Assembly: GCA_013289175.1 (NCBI GenBank)
Contig: JABDAN010000021.1
Span: 1 to 39,733 of the forward strand
DNA length: 39,733 bases
Reading direction: 5' to 3'
DNA from: Bacteroidota bacterium
Lineage (GTDB): Bacteria > Bacteroidota > Bacteroidia > Chitinophagales > Chitinophagaceae
Part shown: positions 27,101 to 36,282 of the stretch, one piece after another
How positions within the stretch are numbered: the first letter of the stretch is position 1
Layout: each line of letters starts with the position of its first letter
The notes under the pieces: generated by a model
What the model saw: the letters and a program-made list of their open reading frames with translations, nothing else
What the model was told of the DNA's origin: nothing
Databases searched by the model: none
Position numbers and translations under genes: made by a program

Positions 27101-30100
27101 CTAGCTGATTAACGTTTTCTGTCAAGTTTTTCCAAATACCGGAAGCACCTGGTACGCTGGCTTGTCCACCCAGGCGTCCGTCCACTCCCACCTCCCGCGC
27201 TACAGTGGTTACTTGATCAGCAAATAGGGCCAAGGTGTCGATCATTTCATTGATGGTATCGATTAGCTGGGCCACTTCTCCCCGGGATACGATGGCAAGT
27301 TTTTGTTTGAGGTTACCGGTTGCTACGGCCGTTACTACTTTGGCAATTCCACGGACCTGATTGGTCAGGTTCGAAGCCATCATATTTACACTGTCTGTTA
27401 GATCCTTCCAGGTCCCAGCAACCCCCCTGACCTCGGCTTGCCCCCCTAATTTTCCTTCCGTACCAACCTCCCTGGCCACCCGTGTCACTTCAAAGGCAAA
27501 AGAGTTCAATTGTTCCACCATCGTATTGATGGTGTTTTTCAAATCCAGAATTTCCCCCTTTACATCAATCGCTACGGTTTTGGATAAATCGCCACTGGCC
27601 ACCGCTTTCGTTACTTCGGCAATATTGCGTACCTGGGCAGTTAGATTACCCGTCATCTGGTTTACTGAGTCTGTTAAATCTTTCCATGTTCCGGCAACCC
27701 CTGGTACAAAAGCCTGTCCCCCTAGTTTACCATCGGTCCCCACTTCGCGGGCAACGCGCGTTACTTCAGAAGCGAATGCACGCAACTGATCCACCATGGT
27801 ATTCAGGGTCTCTTTCAGGCGGAGAATTTCCCCCCGCACATCTACGGTAATTTTTTTTGACATATCCCCATTTGCCACGGCTATTGCCACTTCTGCAATA
27901 TTTCGAACCTGCGCAGTCAGGTTTCCCGCCATTTGGTTTACTGAGTCCGTTAAGTCTTTCCAAGTTCCTGCTACGCCGGGTACATTGGCTTGTCCTCCGA
28001 GTTTACCTTCCGTTCCCACTTCGCGGGCTACACGGGTTACTTCAGATGCAAATCCTCGCAATTGATCTACCATCGTATTGATGGTATTTTTTAACTCAAG
28101 AATTTCTCCTCTCACATTTACCGTGATCTTTCTGGATAAATCTCCATTCGCCACAGCCGTTGTCACTTCCGCAATATTTCTAACCTGAGAGGTAAGGTTG
28201 CTGGCCATTTTATTCACACTGTCGGTAAGGTCTTTCCAGGTTCCTCCCACGCCCGGCACGTCAGCCTGGCCACCGAGTTGTCCTTCTGATCCCACTTCAC
28301 GGGCCACACGCGTAACTTCCGAACCGAATGAGTTCAGCTGATCCACCATGGTGTTGATGGTGTTTTTTAATTCGAGGATTTCACCCTTTACATCCACCGT
28401 AATTTTTCTAGACAGATCCCCTTTTGCGACGGCAGTGGTTACTTCGGCAATATTTCGCACCTGACCAGTAAGGTTACTGGCCATCCCATTTACACTATCA
28501 GTCAGATCCTTCCAAACCCCCCCCACCCCTTCCACTGCTGCCTGTCCACCCAGTTTGCCTTCAGAACCTACTTCGCGGGCAACCCGGGTAACTTCCGAGG
28601 CAAACCCACGCAATTGTTCCACCATCGTATTGATGGTATTTTTTAATTCCAGGATTTCCCCCTTTACATCCACATCGATTTTTCGGGAAAGATCTCCTGT
28701 GGCCACCGCTGTAGTCACTTCAGCGATATTTCGCACTTGAGAAGTCAGGTTACTGGCCATCTTATTGACACTGTCCGTTAAATCTTTCCAGGTTCCCCCC
28801 ACGCCCGGTACGTCGGCCTGACCGCCCAGCTTTCCTTCTGATCCCACTTCACGCGCTACCCGCGTTACTTCAGAACCAAAAGAATTGAGTTGATCTACCA
28901 TGGTATTGATGGTATTTTTCAATTCCAGGATTTCTCCCTTTACATCCACCGTGATTTTTCTAGACAAATCGCCCTTTGCCACAGCGGTGGTTACTTCGGC
29001 AATATTTCGAACCTGACCAGTCAGCGAACTGGCCATTCCATTTACGCTATCGGTCAGATCTTTCCAAGTTCCAGCGACGCCTTTTACCTGCGCCTGACCA
29101 CCCAGTTTCCCTTCCGTACCCACTTCGAGTGCAACCCGGGTTACTTCAGAAGAAAAAGAGTTCAGCTGATCCACCATGGTGTTGATGGTATTTTTCAATT
29201 CTAGTATTTCTCCCTTTACATCCACCGTGATTTTTCGGGATAAATCCCCTTTGGCCACCGCTGTTGTTACTTCGGCGATATTTCGAACCTGCCCGGTGAG
29301 ATTACTGGCCATCTGATTGACAGAATCTGTCAAATCTTTCCAAACACCGCCTACGCCTTTAACTTTAGCCTGACCACCCAATTTTCCCTCTGACCCTACT
29401 TCACGGGCTACCCTTGTCACTTCACCAGAAAACGAATTGAGCTGATCAACCATCGTGTTGATCGTATTTTTCAATTCCAATATTTCACCTTTTACATCCA
29501 CGGTAATCTGCCGGGATAAATCGCCCTTCGCAAAGGCTGTAGTTACTTCCGCGATATTTCGTACCTGACCAGTCAGGTTGCTGGCCATTTGATTTACCGA
29601 GTCGGTTAGGTCCTTCCAGGTTCCTGCTACGCCTTTTACCTGCGCCTGACCACCCAGTTTCCCTTCCGTACCCACTTCGAGTGCAACCCGGGTTACTTCA
29701 GAAGAAAAAGAGTTCAGCTGATCAACCATGGTGTTGATGGTATTTTTCAATTCTAGTATTTCACCTTTTACATCAACGGTAATTTTCTTGGATAAGTCTC
29801 CCTTGGCAACAGCGGTCGTCACTTCGGCAATATTGCGCACCTGCGCCGTCAGATTACTACCCATCTGATTTACGGAATCGGTCAAATCCTTCCATACCCC
29901 GCCCACTCCCTTTACTTTTGCCTGACCACCCAGTTTGCCTTCGGATCCCACTTCCCGCGCTACGCGGGTTACTTCCATGGAAAAAAGATTGAGTTGTTTT
30001 ACCATGTCGTTGACCTCTTTGGCAATTCTAGAGAATTCGCCCTGTAAAGCGTGGCCGCCAATTTCGGAAGGCATTTCTTGAGAAAGATTACCCTTAGCCA

Positions 30101-30548
30101 CGGAACTGATTACATGGGCAATTTCAATCGTGGGTGTAACAAGATCGGCAATCAACGCGTTCAGAGACCCCACACCAGTGCTCCAAGCTCCCTTGACACT
30201 CGGTACTTCAATGCGCTGGTTCAGTTTTCCTTGTTTACCGATCGTATTGCCGGCGCGTGTAAATTCAAGCATCATTTCCTCATTTAAGGAAATGATGTCA
30301 TTGAGTGTATCACATATTTTTCCCTGTATTCCTACCCTATCGATGGGCATGCGTACCTTAAAATTTCCATTTTTCACTTCTGTTAGGACAGTCAGCAACT
30401 CACGATCTTCGTACAAATTGTTCACTACGATATGGCCGTGCCCGTTAGATGGGTGATTTAAGTCGGTCTGGCTAGCAGTTTTGATTTTAGCAGGCTTTGG
30501 GGAAGTTTTGACTGGTTTGGCTGCAGTAGTCCTTTTCAAAACACGCAT
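24129..30548 (-). CDS. Giant soluble poly-HAMP hybrid histidine kinase with three receivers
   Basis: Hybrid kinase of 2139 residues with no signal peptide or membrane helix. A basic tail (1-40) is followed by a divergent HAMP-type unit (about 46-139), an atypical unit (140-236), ten regular 92-residue units (237-1156) and a final half unit. Each unit carries [17 protein letters not shown] and WKDLTDSVN signatures. A GAF domain lies at about 1225-1370 and a coiled coil at about 1375-1440. HisKA has His1453 in [13 protein letters not shown]. HATPase_c has Asn1573 and the DSGIGIP box at 1614-1620. Three receivers follow: Asp1802 (about 1753-1868), Asp1923 (about 1875-1990, with LLKG instead of KP) and Asp2070 (about 2019-2135). 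The layout is that of fungal group III (Nik1/Os-1) kinases, which sense osmotic or cell-wall stress. The signal here is unknown. Confidence 0.93.
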   Translation of the reverse strand: MRVLKRTTAAKPVKTSPKPAKIKTASQTDLNHPSNGHGHIVVNNLYEDRELLTVLTEVKNGNFKVRMPIDRVGIQGKICDTLNDIISLNEEMMLEFTRAGNTIGKQGKLNQRIEVPSVKGAWSTGVGSLNALIADLVTPTIEIAHVISSVAKGNLSQEMPSEIGGHALQGEFSRIAKEVNDMVKQLNLFSMEVTRVAREVGSEGKLGGQAKVKGVGGVWKDLTDSVNQMGSNLTAQVRNIAEVTTAVAKGDLSKKITVDVKGEILELKNTINTMVDQLNSFSSEVTRVALEVGTEGKLGGQAQVKGVAGTWKDLTDSVNQMASNLTGQVRNIAEVTTAFAKGDLSRQITVDVKGEILELKNTINTMVDQLNSFSGEVTRVAREVGSEGKLGGQAKVKGVGGVWKDLTDSVNQMASNLTGQVRNIAEVTTAVAKGDLSRKITVDVKGEILELKNTINTMVDQLNSFSSEVTRVALEVGTEGKLGGQAQVKGVAGTWKDLTDSVNGMASSLTGQVRNIAEVTTAVAKGDLSRKITVDVKGEILELKNTINTMVDQLNSFGSEVTRVAREVGSEGKLGGQADVPGVGGTWKDLTDSVNKMASNLTSQVRNIAEVTTAVATGDLSRKIDVDVKGEILELKNTINTMVEQLRGFASEVTRVAREVGSEGKLGGQAAVEGVGGVWKDLTDSVNGMASNLTGQVRNIAEVTTAVAKGDLSRKITVDVKGEILELKNTINTMVDQLNSFGSEVTRVAREVGSEGQLGGQADVPGVGGTWKDLTDSVNKMASNLTSQVRNIAEVTTAVANGDLSRKITVNVRGEILELKNTINTMVDQLRGFASEVTRVAREVGTEGKLGGQANVPGVAGTWKDLTDSVNQMAGNLTAQVRNIAEVAIAVANGDMSKKITVDVRGEILRLKETLNTMVDQLRAFASEVTRVAREVGTDGKLGGQAFVPGVAGTWKDLTDSVNQMTGNLTAQVRNIAEVTKAVASGDLSKTVAIDVKGEILDLKNTINTMVEQLNSFAFEVTRVAREVGTEGKLGGQAEVRGVAGTWKDLTDSVNMMASNLTNQVRGIAKVVTAVATGNLKQKLAIVSRGEVAQLIDTINEMIDTLALFADQVTTVAREVGVDGRLGGQASVPGASGIWKNLTENVNQLAQNLTTQVRSISEVASAVTKGDLTRTIRVEAKGEVEALKDTINQMIANLKETTLRNQEQDWLKSNLATFTQMLQGQKDLKTVTQRILSELAQVVTAHYGAFYILTQDENSQSVSLSLFSAYGYKTDKQIPTQFSIGEGLVGQVAFEKERIILSNIPGNYIKINSGLGRAKPANLIILPVLFENKVKAVIELASLDEFSETHLDFLSQLTESIGIVLNTIEANTRTEGLLAQSQSLAGELKIQQEELRRTNDELQDKALLLVKQKNEVEAKNKEVEEARKSLEEKAEQLTLTSKYKSEFLANMSHELRTPLNSLLILAQQLYENAEGNLNDKQIRYAKTIHSCGDDLIQLINDILDLSKIESGFITANIAPVRFSEIASFVETTFKPISEARHLRFTIETDSNLPESVDTDLQRLNQILKNLLSNSFKFTEKGEVKLKIYEANRNWKTGNSNLDFADRVVAFAISDSGIGIPQEKQNIIFEAFQQAEGSTSRKYGGTGLGLSISRGLAELLGGTIELESLPSQGSTFTLFLPIENEAGLIKKETSENMSAFRQLQLGSDSGEIDTLLNSLRVTTGGMESDHLQIVNEMINDTGDDRTNIHPGDKIIMIVEDDFRFGKIVIEMAHQYNLKAIVASNYLEVFDFISRFTPIAITLDVKLPDTSGWKVLDLLRNDMNFRHIPIHLISGEENRDLALKRGARSFLLKPLENESLKELFEDIVSFSKKDSRKILVIEDNETDASQIIKMLTNERIEVVLAETATKALAQDLDSFDCIIMDYSLPDMSGHHLLEKLGENKRNLTPVIIYSAKDFDKKELLNIYKNSNTILLKGVKSLEFLLEEAVLQLHIDHKDLPLEKKRILENIRIKSDILTGKNILVVDDDIRNLFALTTVFERYNINVITAESGRDAIDILNDENQKIEMVLMDIMMPEMDGYETTLKIRREHKNNSLPIIAVTAKAMKGDRQKCIEAGASDYITKPLKIDQLLSLMRVWFYK
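27081..29840 (-). repeat. Ten tandem 276-bp HAMP-coding repeats
   Basis: In-frame 276-bp units encode residues 237-1156 of the giant kinase with no length variation. Unit variants alternate: units with ALEVGTEG...QVKGVAG (second and fourth of the array) and with AREVGSEG...DVPGVGG (fifth and seventh) recur two units apart, giving a 552-bp higher-order period. Confidence 0.9.
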
Positions 30549-30641
30549 TTCTGGAAGTATTTAATTTTAATTGGAATTGACAAAAATCTCGAGCTAGAAT
30601 GATTTTTTAATAATGAGAATATTAATAAATACATTAGCCGT

Positions 30642-31043
30642 ATGAAACCCAAAACCGGAAACCTGATATTTATAGTTGATGACGACCCCGACGACCGGCA
30701 GATTATTTTAGACGCTTTCGTAAAAAACAACGCCGAGTTGGATTTTGTGTTTGTCGACAGCGCTGAAGATCTTCTCCATAGGCTGCACATCATGGAAAGT
30801 GAATTTCCGAATCTCATTATACTGGATCTTAACATGCCTGGTATCATGGGGTTACAAGCGCTTAAGGAAATCAGATCGAATAAGAAGTTCAGTCAGATTC
30901 CAATTGTTATTCTCACCACTTCCACTTTAAACAATGATCGCAAAATATCTTATGAATTGGGAGCAAGCTGCTTTTTGACCAAGCCAGATTCATTTTCAAC
31001 CATGATCGCTTATGCCAATGCCATGATCACACTTTGGTTATAG
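30642..31043 (+). CDS. Single-domain response regulator (Rcp1-like)
   Basis: Stand-alone receiver domain of 133 residues with no output domain. The acidic pocket is VDDDPDD, the phospho-acceptor Asp is in LIILDLNMPGIMG, the conserved Thr is in VILTTST and the Lys is in CFLTKPDSF. It resembles the Rcp1/CheY-like regulators that receive phosphate from soluble hybrid kinases. It is divergent from the poly-HAMP kinase with only 93 bases between the starts, which suggests shared control and a role as substrate or phosphate sink of that kinase. Confidence 0.9.
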   Translation: MKPKTGNLIFIVDDDPDDRQIILDAFVKNNAELDFVFVDSAEDLLHRLHIMESEFPNLIILDLNMPGIMGLQALKEIRSNKKFSQIPIVILTTSTLNNDRKISYELGASCFLTKPDSFSTMIAYANAMITLWL

Positions 31044-31366
31044 CTCGCACAAATTATGGGGTAAATGTTAAAAAATCGTGCCCTTGACACATCGTACGAT
31101 TATGGCTATGGTTCCCAAGCAATTTCCTGTTTTGGGGAAAAATATCCACAAATTGAATGGGATTGAATCAGAGAATTTGGAACACCAGTGAAAAGGGAAC
31201 CACGACCTGTTATTCAATGCTCTTGGGGGTTGGTCAGCTGACTCATCCACATCCCAAACTGTTCGGGGCGCCTTGTTTGAAGAATATACCGGTCGTTTTG
31301 GGAATCACTGGTTGCTGAATGACCGCCAAAAGCAAGATATTGACCATCCATTGAAAATCTTGCCAA
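31044..31366. other. Gene-free stretch between response regulator and SnoaL-like gene
   Basis: Sequence of 323 bases. A minus-strand frame (31214-31456) overlaps the start of the next gene and includes the phrase MDGQYLAFGG, but it has no clear start or homology by eye. No hairpin or promoter was convincing. Confidence 0.4.
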
Positions 31367-31753
31367 ATGAGCAATGAATTGCAAATAAAAGCCTTGATTG
31401 TAAATTGGGCTGCCGCGGTACGAAGCAAGAATATTCCAGCAATACTGGCTCATCATGCCGCCGATTTTGTAATGTATGATGTACCCGAACCATTTAAATC
31501 AGTGGGGTTAGAAGCCTACCAAAAAACCTGGGACCTATTTTACCTCTATACCGAGCCAGGCGTTTTCGATATTCTTGAACTCAAAATTGTTACGGATGAA
31601 AACGTTGCGTTCGCCTACGCAGAAATGCGGTGTTCGAACAATCACGATGGCTTGGGGTTTAAGGTTTTGGACTTTAGATTAACCATTGGCTTAAGAAAAA
31701 TTGTGGGACAATGGACATTTGTGCATGAGCACCATTCCATACCGAGCGAATGA
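31367..31753 (+). CDS. SnoaL-like / SgcJ-type NTF2-fold protein
   Basis: Cytoplasmic protein of 128 residues. The N-terminus ELQIKALIVNWAAAVRSKNIPAILAHHA followed by DFVMYDVPEPF is the classic opening of SnoaL-like ketosteroid-isomerase-related proteins. The C-terminal strands contain RLTIGLRK and GQWTFVHEHHSIP. Members are hydratases, isomerases or ligand-binding proteins; no specific reaction can be inferred. It is transcribed alone, convergent with the SDR gene across 205 bases. Confidence 0.8.
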   Translation: MSNELQIKALIVNWAAAVRSKNIPAILAHHAADFVMYDVPEPFKSVGLEAYQKTWDLFYLYTEPGVFDILELKIVTDENVAFAYAEMRCSNNHDGLGFKVLDFRLTIGLRKIVGQWTFVHEHHSIPSE

Positions 31754-31958
31754 ATGGGAGCATACGCTACAGAAAAATTCATTTAGATGACCCATCAACC
31801 AAAGGGCGGCAAGGGGATGCCAATCGAGCGGATAGACGGTTGATTTGCGAACCTCGTTTTCAAACGAAAAAAATGGCTTGATCGTTAGATGAAGATTCTG
31901 GCAGCAATCTACCAACATCATGAAGTATAGAAAAGGTTAATAAATTTAATGCGGGAGG

Positions 31959-32798
31959 TCATTCGGGAGCCAGATCACCAAACCAGTAGGCGGCTGTTAC
32001 CCCACCATCCATTAAAAAATCGCTGCCAGTAATGAATCCTCCATCCGACCCCATCAATAGCGCACCAACAGCACCTACTTCATCGGGTGTTCCGGCTCTC
32101 CCCACCGCAGACACTCCGATCATGCGCCTGTATACATCGCCACGTGGACCGCTCAACTCGTCCTTGGCGAGCGGTGTGATAATAATTCCCGGACTAATGG
32201 TATTGATCCGAGCTCCGCGCTTACCCCATCGCACGGCTTCAGCCATCACCCGCAAAGAATTTCCACGTTTGGAGACCTGATACGCGTGCAGGGAGTCAGT
32301 TATCTGATCGGGCTGGAGCATTGGAAGAGACAGCAATTCGTCGGCAGGCGTCAAGGCCAGTGCCTTGTTTTGGTCAGCCGTAAGGGACCCCAAGCGATGT
32401 CCTGATTGCGAAGCGATCACCACCCCGGCACCGCCCGGTGCGATCACATTACCAAATTCTTCAAGCACCATCGCCGTGCCATACAAATCCACCTTGAGTA
32501 TGGTGGATGGAGATGCCTGCGAAGGAGATACACCGGCGGCGTGTATAAGACCCTTGATGTTTCCAATTGCTGTGGCTACGCTAATAAGTGCATGAACAGA
32601 ATCGCGGGAAGACACATCCACAACCGCCGTGCTTACTTCAAATCCCGCTTCACTCAAAATTTTTGCAGCCCTGTGGTTGTTTTCCGGATGAAGATCGGCG
32701 AGCAGAACCTGCTTACCAGCGCTGACTCGCCGCGCAATTGCCTGGCCGATCGATCCTGAACCAATGACGACAATAACTTCTGTGATATTTTCTTTCAT
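31959..32798 (-). CDS. Short-chain dehydrogenase/reductase (SDR)
   Basis: NAD(P)-dependent oxidoreductase of 279 residues. The Rossmann motif is VIGSGSIGQAIA near residues 11-22, a G-x-G-x-I-G variant of the SDR glycine motif. DVSS at 61-64 and HAAG at 86-89 follow. The catalytic residues are a Ser in ASQSGHR (130-132), Tyr173 and Lys177 in YQVSK. ISPGIIITPL and the FITGSDFLMDGG closing motif are typical of classical SDRs. A longer-than-usual segment between Ser and Tyr (about 135-170) forms an extra lid-like insertion. The substrate is unknown. Confidence 0.9.
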   Translation of the reverse strand: MKENITEVIVVIGSGSIGQAIARRVSAGKQVLLADLHPENNHRAAKILSEAGFEVSTAVVDVSSRDSVHALISVATAIGNIKGLIHAAGVSPSQASPSTILKVDLYGTAMVLEEFGNVIAPGGAGVVIASQSGHRLGSLTADQNKALALTPADELLSLPMLQPDQITDSLHAYQVSKRGNSLRVMAEAVRWGKRGARINTISPGIIITPLAKDELSGPRGDVYRRMIGVSAVGRAGTPDEVGAVGALLMGSDGGFITGSDFLMDGGVTAAYWFGDLAPE

Positions 32799-32910
32799 GA
32801 AGGGATATTTATCTGAGTTGGTTACTCCCTAGCTTGGCGCGATCACTCAAATGTACATTGCAAGGCATGTCGTTTAAAATAAAATAGATCAAGATTCAAG
32901 TATAAGGAAC

Positions 32911-34215
32911 TCAAATTTCAATACCAATAAATCCAATTTCGTTGACCCATGCTTTTTTGCCCCGTTCCCTCAAAACGGCTACAACTCCATCTGCATAGTT
33001 ATCACTTAATTGCTTAAAGGTCTTGCTCATGTTCGCCAATAATTGAACAGGTGGTAGGCCTGTGTTGACAAATCCCAGGTAACCTGCTGAATCCCTTTCG
33101 CAAACGGAATGTTCATGTAAAATCTTGTCAAATCCGGTATTGAATTCATCCATGAACACCTTATTTTGGCGAATCATTACCGCGTGCTGCAGCAATTGTT
33201 CTTGTTCAAAGTCATCGTTTCTAAAGGAAAAATAAGGAACACCTTCCAGGGGGCGTAGGTTTTCGATAGAAAAACTAAATTCCTTTAATTGCATGGCATT
33301 GTTCTCCCTACGGTACACAGAAAAGCGGCTATTGATGGATTCAGACCAGTTTAAGCCGCAGAAAAATATACCCCCTTCTTTGAGATGACGGCAGGCCCAT
33401 TCCAGTCCATCCCTGCGGAAAACCGGATCAAAATATACCAAAACATTCATGCATCGGATCATGTCCAAATGACTGGGAATTTCTTCATCCCCCATTCCCT
33501 TTTGAATAAAGCCAAGATTTTTCAGTTCATATCTCCTCAATGGGTTCCTCGTTATCGTCCAGCCATCCATTTGGAATTCTTCGTAGGTATTCGCATCCTC
33601 CGTCTGGGGCAGGTTTTTTTTGAGTTCATTGAATTTAATTGCAAAACGTTTTTTGGTGTCATCCAAATTCTCAAATATGAAGTTCCACGATTCCTGGCTA
33701 CCGGCTACGGGCTGTAAATAATTGATATGGCCGTCCTCCAATATACAGGCATAATTGCCCTTGCTGTCCGTTACAGTATACTTCCCAAAGGAGGGATCCG
33801 CCCCCGTAATTTGAACACGAGAGAATTTGCGAGCAAGATCAAGGGCTGTAAGCGGAGGAAAGCCACATCCCAGATCAACAACCTTGCTTCCTTCTGTTAA
33901 AGGTTTCCATTGGTTTTTTTTCATATAATCGTCCAGCAAGACGTGGCGATTGGGGAAAGTAATCGGCGGAACAATACCCGACCAGGCTCCGGGAAGTATC
34001 TTAGGCCAAATACTGGCCATCTCCCAAAAAATAAGTTCTCCGATATCCTTTGCGCTGACACCCATTCTTTGGATCCTTGCCATCGCGCCCTCCATAAAAT
34101 TTTTCGCCTCCGTATTCTTTGGGTCAAAGTCCTGAAGTCTTGTTATTTGGCTTTTCGAAAGTTTACCTTCGAAATACTTATGGTTGATGGAATCGATAAA
34201 TCCGTTATCAGTCAT
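32911..34215 (-). CDS. CheR-like SAM-dependent methyltransferase of unknown role
   Basis: Class I methyltransferase of 434 residues. Motif I is VVDLGCGFPPLTALDLA (112-128), followed by an acidic motif II ending in TGADP (137-141). The segment DMIRCMNVLVYFD (251-263), then HLKEGGIFFCGLNWSES, closely follows the CheR pattern (CRNVLIYFD...L.PGG.LF.G.SES). Protein-glutamate methyltransferases of chemotaxis or related signalling are therefore the nearest recognisable family. The protein is larger than CheR (about 280 residues) and has extra N- and C-terminal domains without visible homology. No cheB, receptor or motility gene is nearby. It is monocistronic. Confidence 0.75.
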   Translation of the reverse strand: MTDNGFIDSINHKYFEGKLSKSQITRLQDFDPKNTEAKNFMEGAMARIQRMGVSAKDIGELIFWEMASIWPKILPGAWSGIVPPITFPNRHVLLDDYMKKNQWKPLTEGSKVVDLGCGFPPLTALDLARKFSRVQITGADPSFGKYTVTDSKGNYACILEDGHINYLQPVAGSQESWNFIFENLDDTKKRFAIKFNELKKNLPQTEDANTYEEFQMDGWTITRNPLRRYELKNLGFIQKGMGDEEIPSHLDMIRCMNVLVYFDPVFRRDGLEWACRHLKEGGIFFCGLNWSESINSRFSVYRRENNAMQLKEFSFSIENLRPLEGVPYFSFRNDDFEQEQLLQHAVMIRQNKVFMDEFNTGFDKILHEHSVCERDSAGYLGFVNTGLPPVQLLANMSKTFKQLSDNYADGVVAVLRERGKKAWVNEIGFIGIEI

Positions 34216-34336
34216 GGAACTGGTATTACATTTTTTTAATTAAATTCAGAGGTCGTCATCACGCTGAATATTTAAGAAGATGAGTTTATTAAGGTATTTT
34301 TTTTTAGTTAGGGTAAGAAGTGCTTTTTATGGTCTT

Positions 34337-34654
34337 TTAACCTTTTTCCACCTGAGGCAAAGGCAAGCTCGACAAGGGTGCTACCGGCATCAGTCTTATT
34401 TTTTTAGAGGCGTCTATCGTCATCCAACAAAGCCCACACACAATCAAAACCCCGACCATTACAAATTGTGGTGATTCAAAACTATGCGTGAAATCAACGA
34501 TTTTTCCGAAAATAACCCCCATGACAAATGAACCCGATTGGCCAAAAAAATTCATGATCCCTGCGATGTAATCAAAACCAGGAAATAGAGAAGTATGATT
34601 ACCAGGTATCGTTGAGGGATCCTTAAAGACGAATGCATTGAAAAGAATGTACAT
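34337..34654 (-). pseudogene. C-terminal remnant of an MFS transporter
   Basis: A 105-codon frame whose last part holds two membrane helices, IAGIMNFFGQSGSFVMGVIFG and FVMVGVLIVCGLCWMTI, followed by DASKKI. The G-x-x-N-F-x-G-Q-x-G ... FGKIVDFTHS order is that of helices 11-12 of anion/sugar MFS carriers. The preceding ten helices are missing, and the upstream sequence in all minus-strand frames has no transporter character. It therefore looks truncated rather than frameshifted. The first ~25 codons are probably not original coding sequence. Confidence 0.6.
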
Positions 34655-34820
34655 ACAATGTAGCGTAATTAAAAGGAAATAATAAGTAGACAGACATAAA
34701 TTGCTCTTGTTAAACCAGAAACCAATTAAGGCATTTCAATACCGAACACCCGAATACCCTACTTAATTGTCTTGGTCAAAACAAAGCATCGATCCTCTAC
34801 CGGTTAACTCCCATGCGGCG

Positions 34821-35879
34821 CTATTTTCGGATTGCCCAGGCCAAACCATCCGGCCCCCCCAATTCAATATGTCCAGTAACTTCCAAAGTCTGAAGATTTA
34901 TTACCGCCACATAGTTATCGGGGGTACATCCGATAAACGCGCGCGATCCATCATCATCCACCAGAATGCCGGCCGCTCCATGTCCGATATTTATTCGTTT
35001 TAGTTCTTGGTGAGACTGGGCATCATATACAAAAAGATCACCCATTCTAAGACTGGTAACCAGTACCCGCTTGCCATCCGGCGTAAATTTAAGCCGGTTA
35101 GCTCCCAAGATCTTGGCATCGATCTTACTTATTAATTTTCGAGCGGCAATATCGATGATTGAAATGCTGCCATCCTCCGACGCTGCGGTCCATAACTGCA
35201 GGCCATCGGGGGATACGTCAAATCCTTCAGAGCCTTTGGATACCGGAATGACGGTTTGCATCCACTCCCACCGGGGCTTGGCTCCAGGAAATACTTGTCC
35301 TCCCGGTCCAACGGGCGGCGGCAGCAATGTATCTACCAGAATACTTACGGTACCGGCATTTACATTGGTGGTATAAACATTTTGTCCGTTTGCCGTTACA
35401 AACAACATATGTGTCCGATTTTGTCCTGTTCCCATACACCAGTCCATAATGCCCGCGCCAGGGTCATACCGTCCCACGGCTTTTGAGCCTTCCGCCGTAA
35501 ACCATACTTTCCCTGCTGCAAAGGTCAATCCATGCGGACCGATCAGTGGTCTGGTATCAATATTAGTCAAAGGCCTTTGCGAAAGAAGATCTATTACATT
35601 GAGTTCATGAAAGCTGCCTCCTCCATAGTTGGTAACGTAGGCCGTCTTGCCATCTTCGGATGCGATCACCTCATGGGGATCGGACCCCACAGGAACTCGA
35701 GCGATCACTGTCAAAGTCGTAGGATCTATAATCGCCAGCACATGGTCCGCTTTAGAAAGAGCCAGCAAGGAGCGATCTGGTTTGGATTGACCGGAACATA
35801 TATTTACTGTAAAAACGAATATGATCATTGAAATCTTTAAAGTCCGTGGACTTTTCAATGGAAATTTTATGACTTTCAT
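34821..35879 (-). CDS. Secreted YVTN-family beta-propeller protein
   Basis: Protein of 352 residues with a signal peptide ending near residue 30 (NICSGQ). The mature chain is a series of beta-propeller blades of the YVTN/NHL type: DGKTAYVTNYGGGSF, then AGKVWFTAEGSKAV, NGQNVYTTNVNAGTVS, DGLQLWTAASEDGSIS, DGKRVLVTSLRMGDL and DGSRAFIGCTPDNYV. That is about seven blades, each with the DG-x-x-x-(Y/V)-V-T turn. Such proteins bind ligands or metal or act as lactonase-like scaffolds; no catalytic set is evident. It is transcribed alone, with a candidate promoter at 35914-35943. Confidence 0.82.
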   Translation of the reverse strand: MKVIKFPLKSPRTLKISMIIFVFTVNICSGQSKPDRSLLALSKADHVLAIIDPTTLTVIARVPVGSDPHEVIASEDGKTAYVTNYGGGSFHELNVIDLLSQRPLTNIDTRPLIGPHGLTFAAGKVWFTAEGSKAVGRYDPGAGIMDWCMGTGQNRTHMLFVTANGQNVYTTNVNAGTVSILVDTLLPPPVGPGGQVFPGAKPRWEWMQTVIPVSKGSEGFDVSPDGLQLWTAASEDGSISIIDIAARKLISKIDAKILGANRLKFTPDGKRVLVTSLRMGDLFVYDAQSHQELKRINIGHGAAGILVDDDGSRAFIGCTPDNYVAVINLQTLEVTGHIELGGPDGLAWAIRK

Positions 35880-35913
35880 TTTCTTGGAGTTTTTAAAAAA
35901 GAGTGATCCGGTT

Positions 35914-35943
35914 AAAAATTATTGATTTAACATTTATTAACAA
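35914..35943 (-). promoter_or_regulatory. Candidate promoter of the beta-propeller gene
   Basis: On the minus strand, TTG (35941-35943), a 19-base spacer and TAATTTTT (35914-35921) approximate the Bacteroidota TTTG / TAnnTTTG promoter, lacking only the last G. It ends 34 bases before the ATG. Confidence 0.35.
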
Positions 35944-36221
35944 CTATAGTGCCTGCAGTGTCCGAAAAACGTTTGTAAATAATAATTCTCAAAACCTCGT
36001 CTTTAAAGTCCTTCCCGATTTTACTTCAGGGTTCACCCAATACCAGCCTTATTCATGTGCCGATTTTCGGCATTGGTCAAAAACGCTCGGAAAGAAATGG
36101 AAATTGCAGATCCTTATTCGCATGAATATCTATACTAAAACTAACTGGAGTTTGGAATGATCCCAAAAAAATGCGACTAAACCCAAATAATGTGCTGCAA
36201 AAAAGGATAATAATGAGTTAC

Positions 36222-36250
36222 TACCTTTGCTTTTGCTTAAGTCAAAGCAA
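36222..36250 (+). promoter_or_regulatory. Candidate -7 element with inverted repeat before the MFS gene
   Basis: TACCTTTG (36222-36229) matches TAnnTTTG. Overlapping it, TTGCTTT (36227-36233) and AAAGCAA (36244-36250) form a perfect 7-bp inverted repeat with a 10-base spacer. A repressor bound there would cover the start site. No clear -33 element is present. Confidence 0.4.
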
Positions 36251-36282
36251 TTCAACGGTTATTTTCTCACTACACCCGAAAT

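Larger units (their letters stand above)
35880..36282. other. Divergent intergenic region before the MFS exporter
   Basis: Stretch of 403 bases. It contains promoter-like elements for both flanking genes (listed separately) and an 85-codon plus-strand frame (35903-36160) that is not convincing as a gene. Confidence 0.45.

Noticed and set aside
27361-29204. Several plus-strand open frames of 60-140 codons opposite the HAMP repeats.
   Set aside because: They are antisense shadows created by the repeated codon pattern of the giant kinase gene; they repeat with the same period and have no starts or motifs of their own.
31214-31456. An 80-codon minus-strand frame with MDGQYLAFGG, resembling a propeller blade.
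   Set aside because: It overlaps the start of a clear SnoaL-like gene on the other strand, has no credible start, and contains only one blade-like phrase.
35903-36160. An 85-codon plus-strand frame containing LGKKWKLQILIRM, faintly like the start of an HxlR regulator.
   Set aside because: The rest of the HxlR fold does not follow in any frame and the upstream part has no homology by eye; too weak to call.
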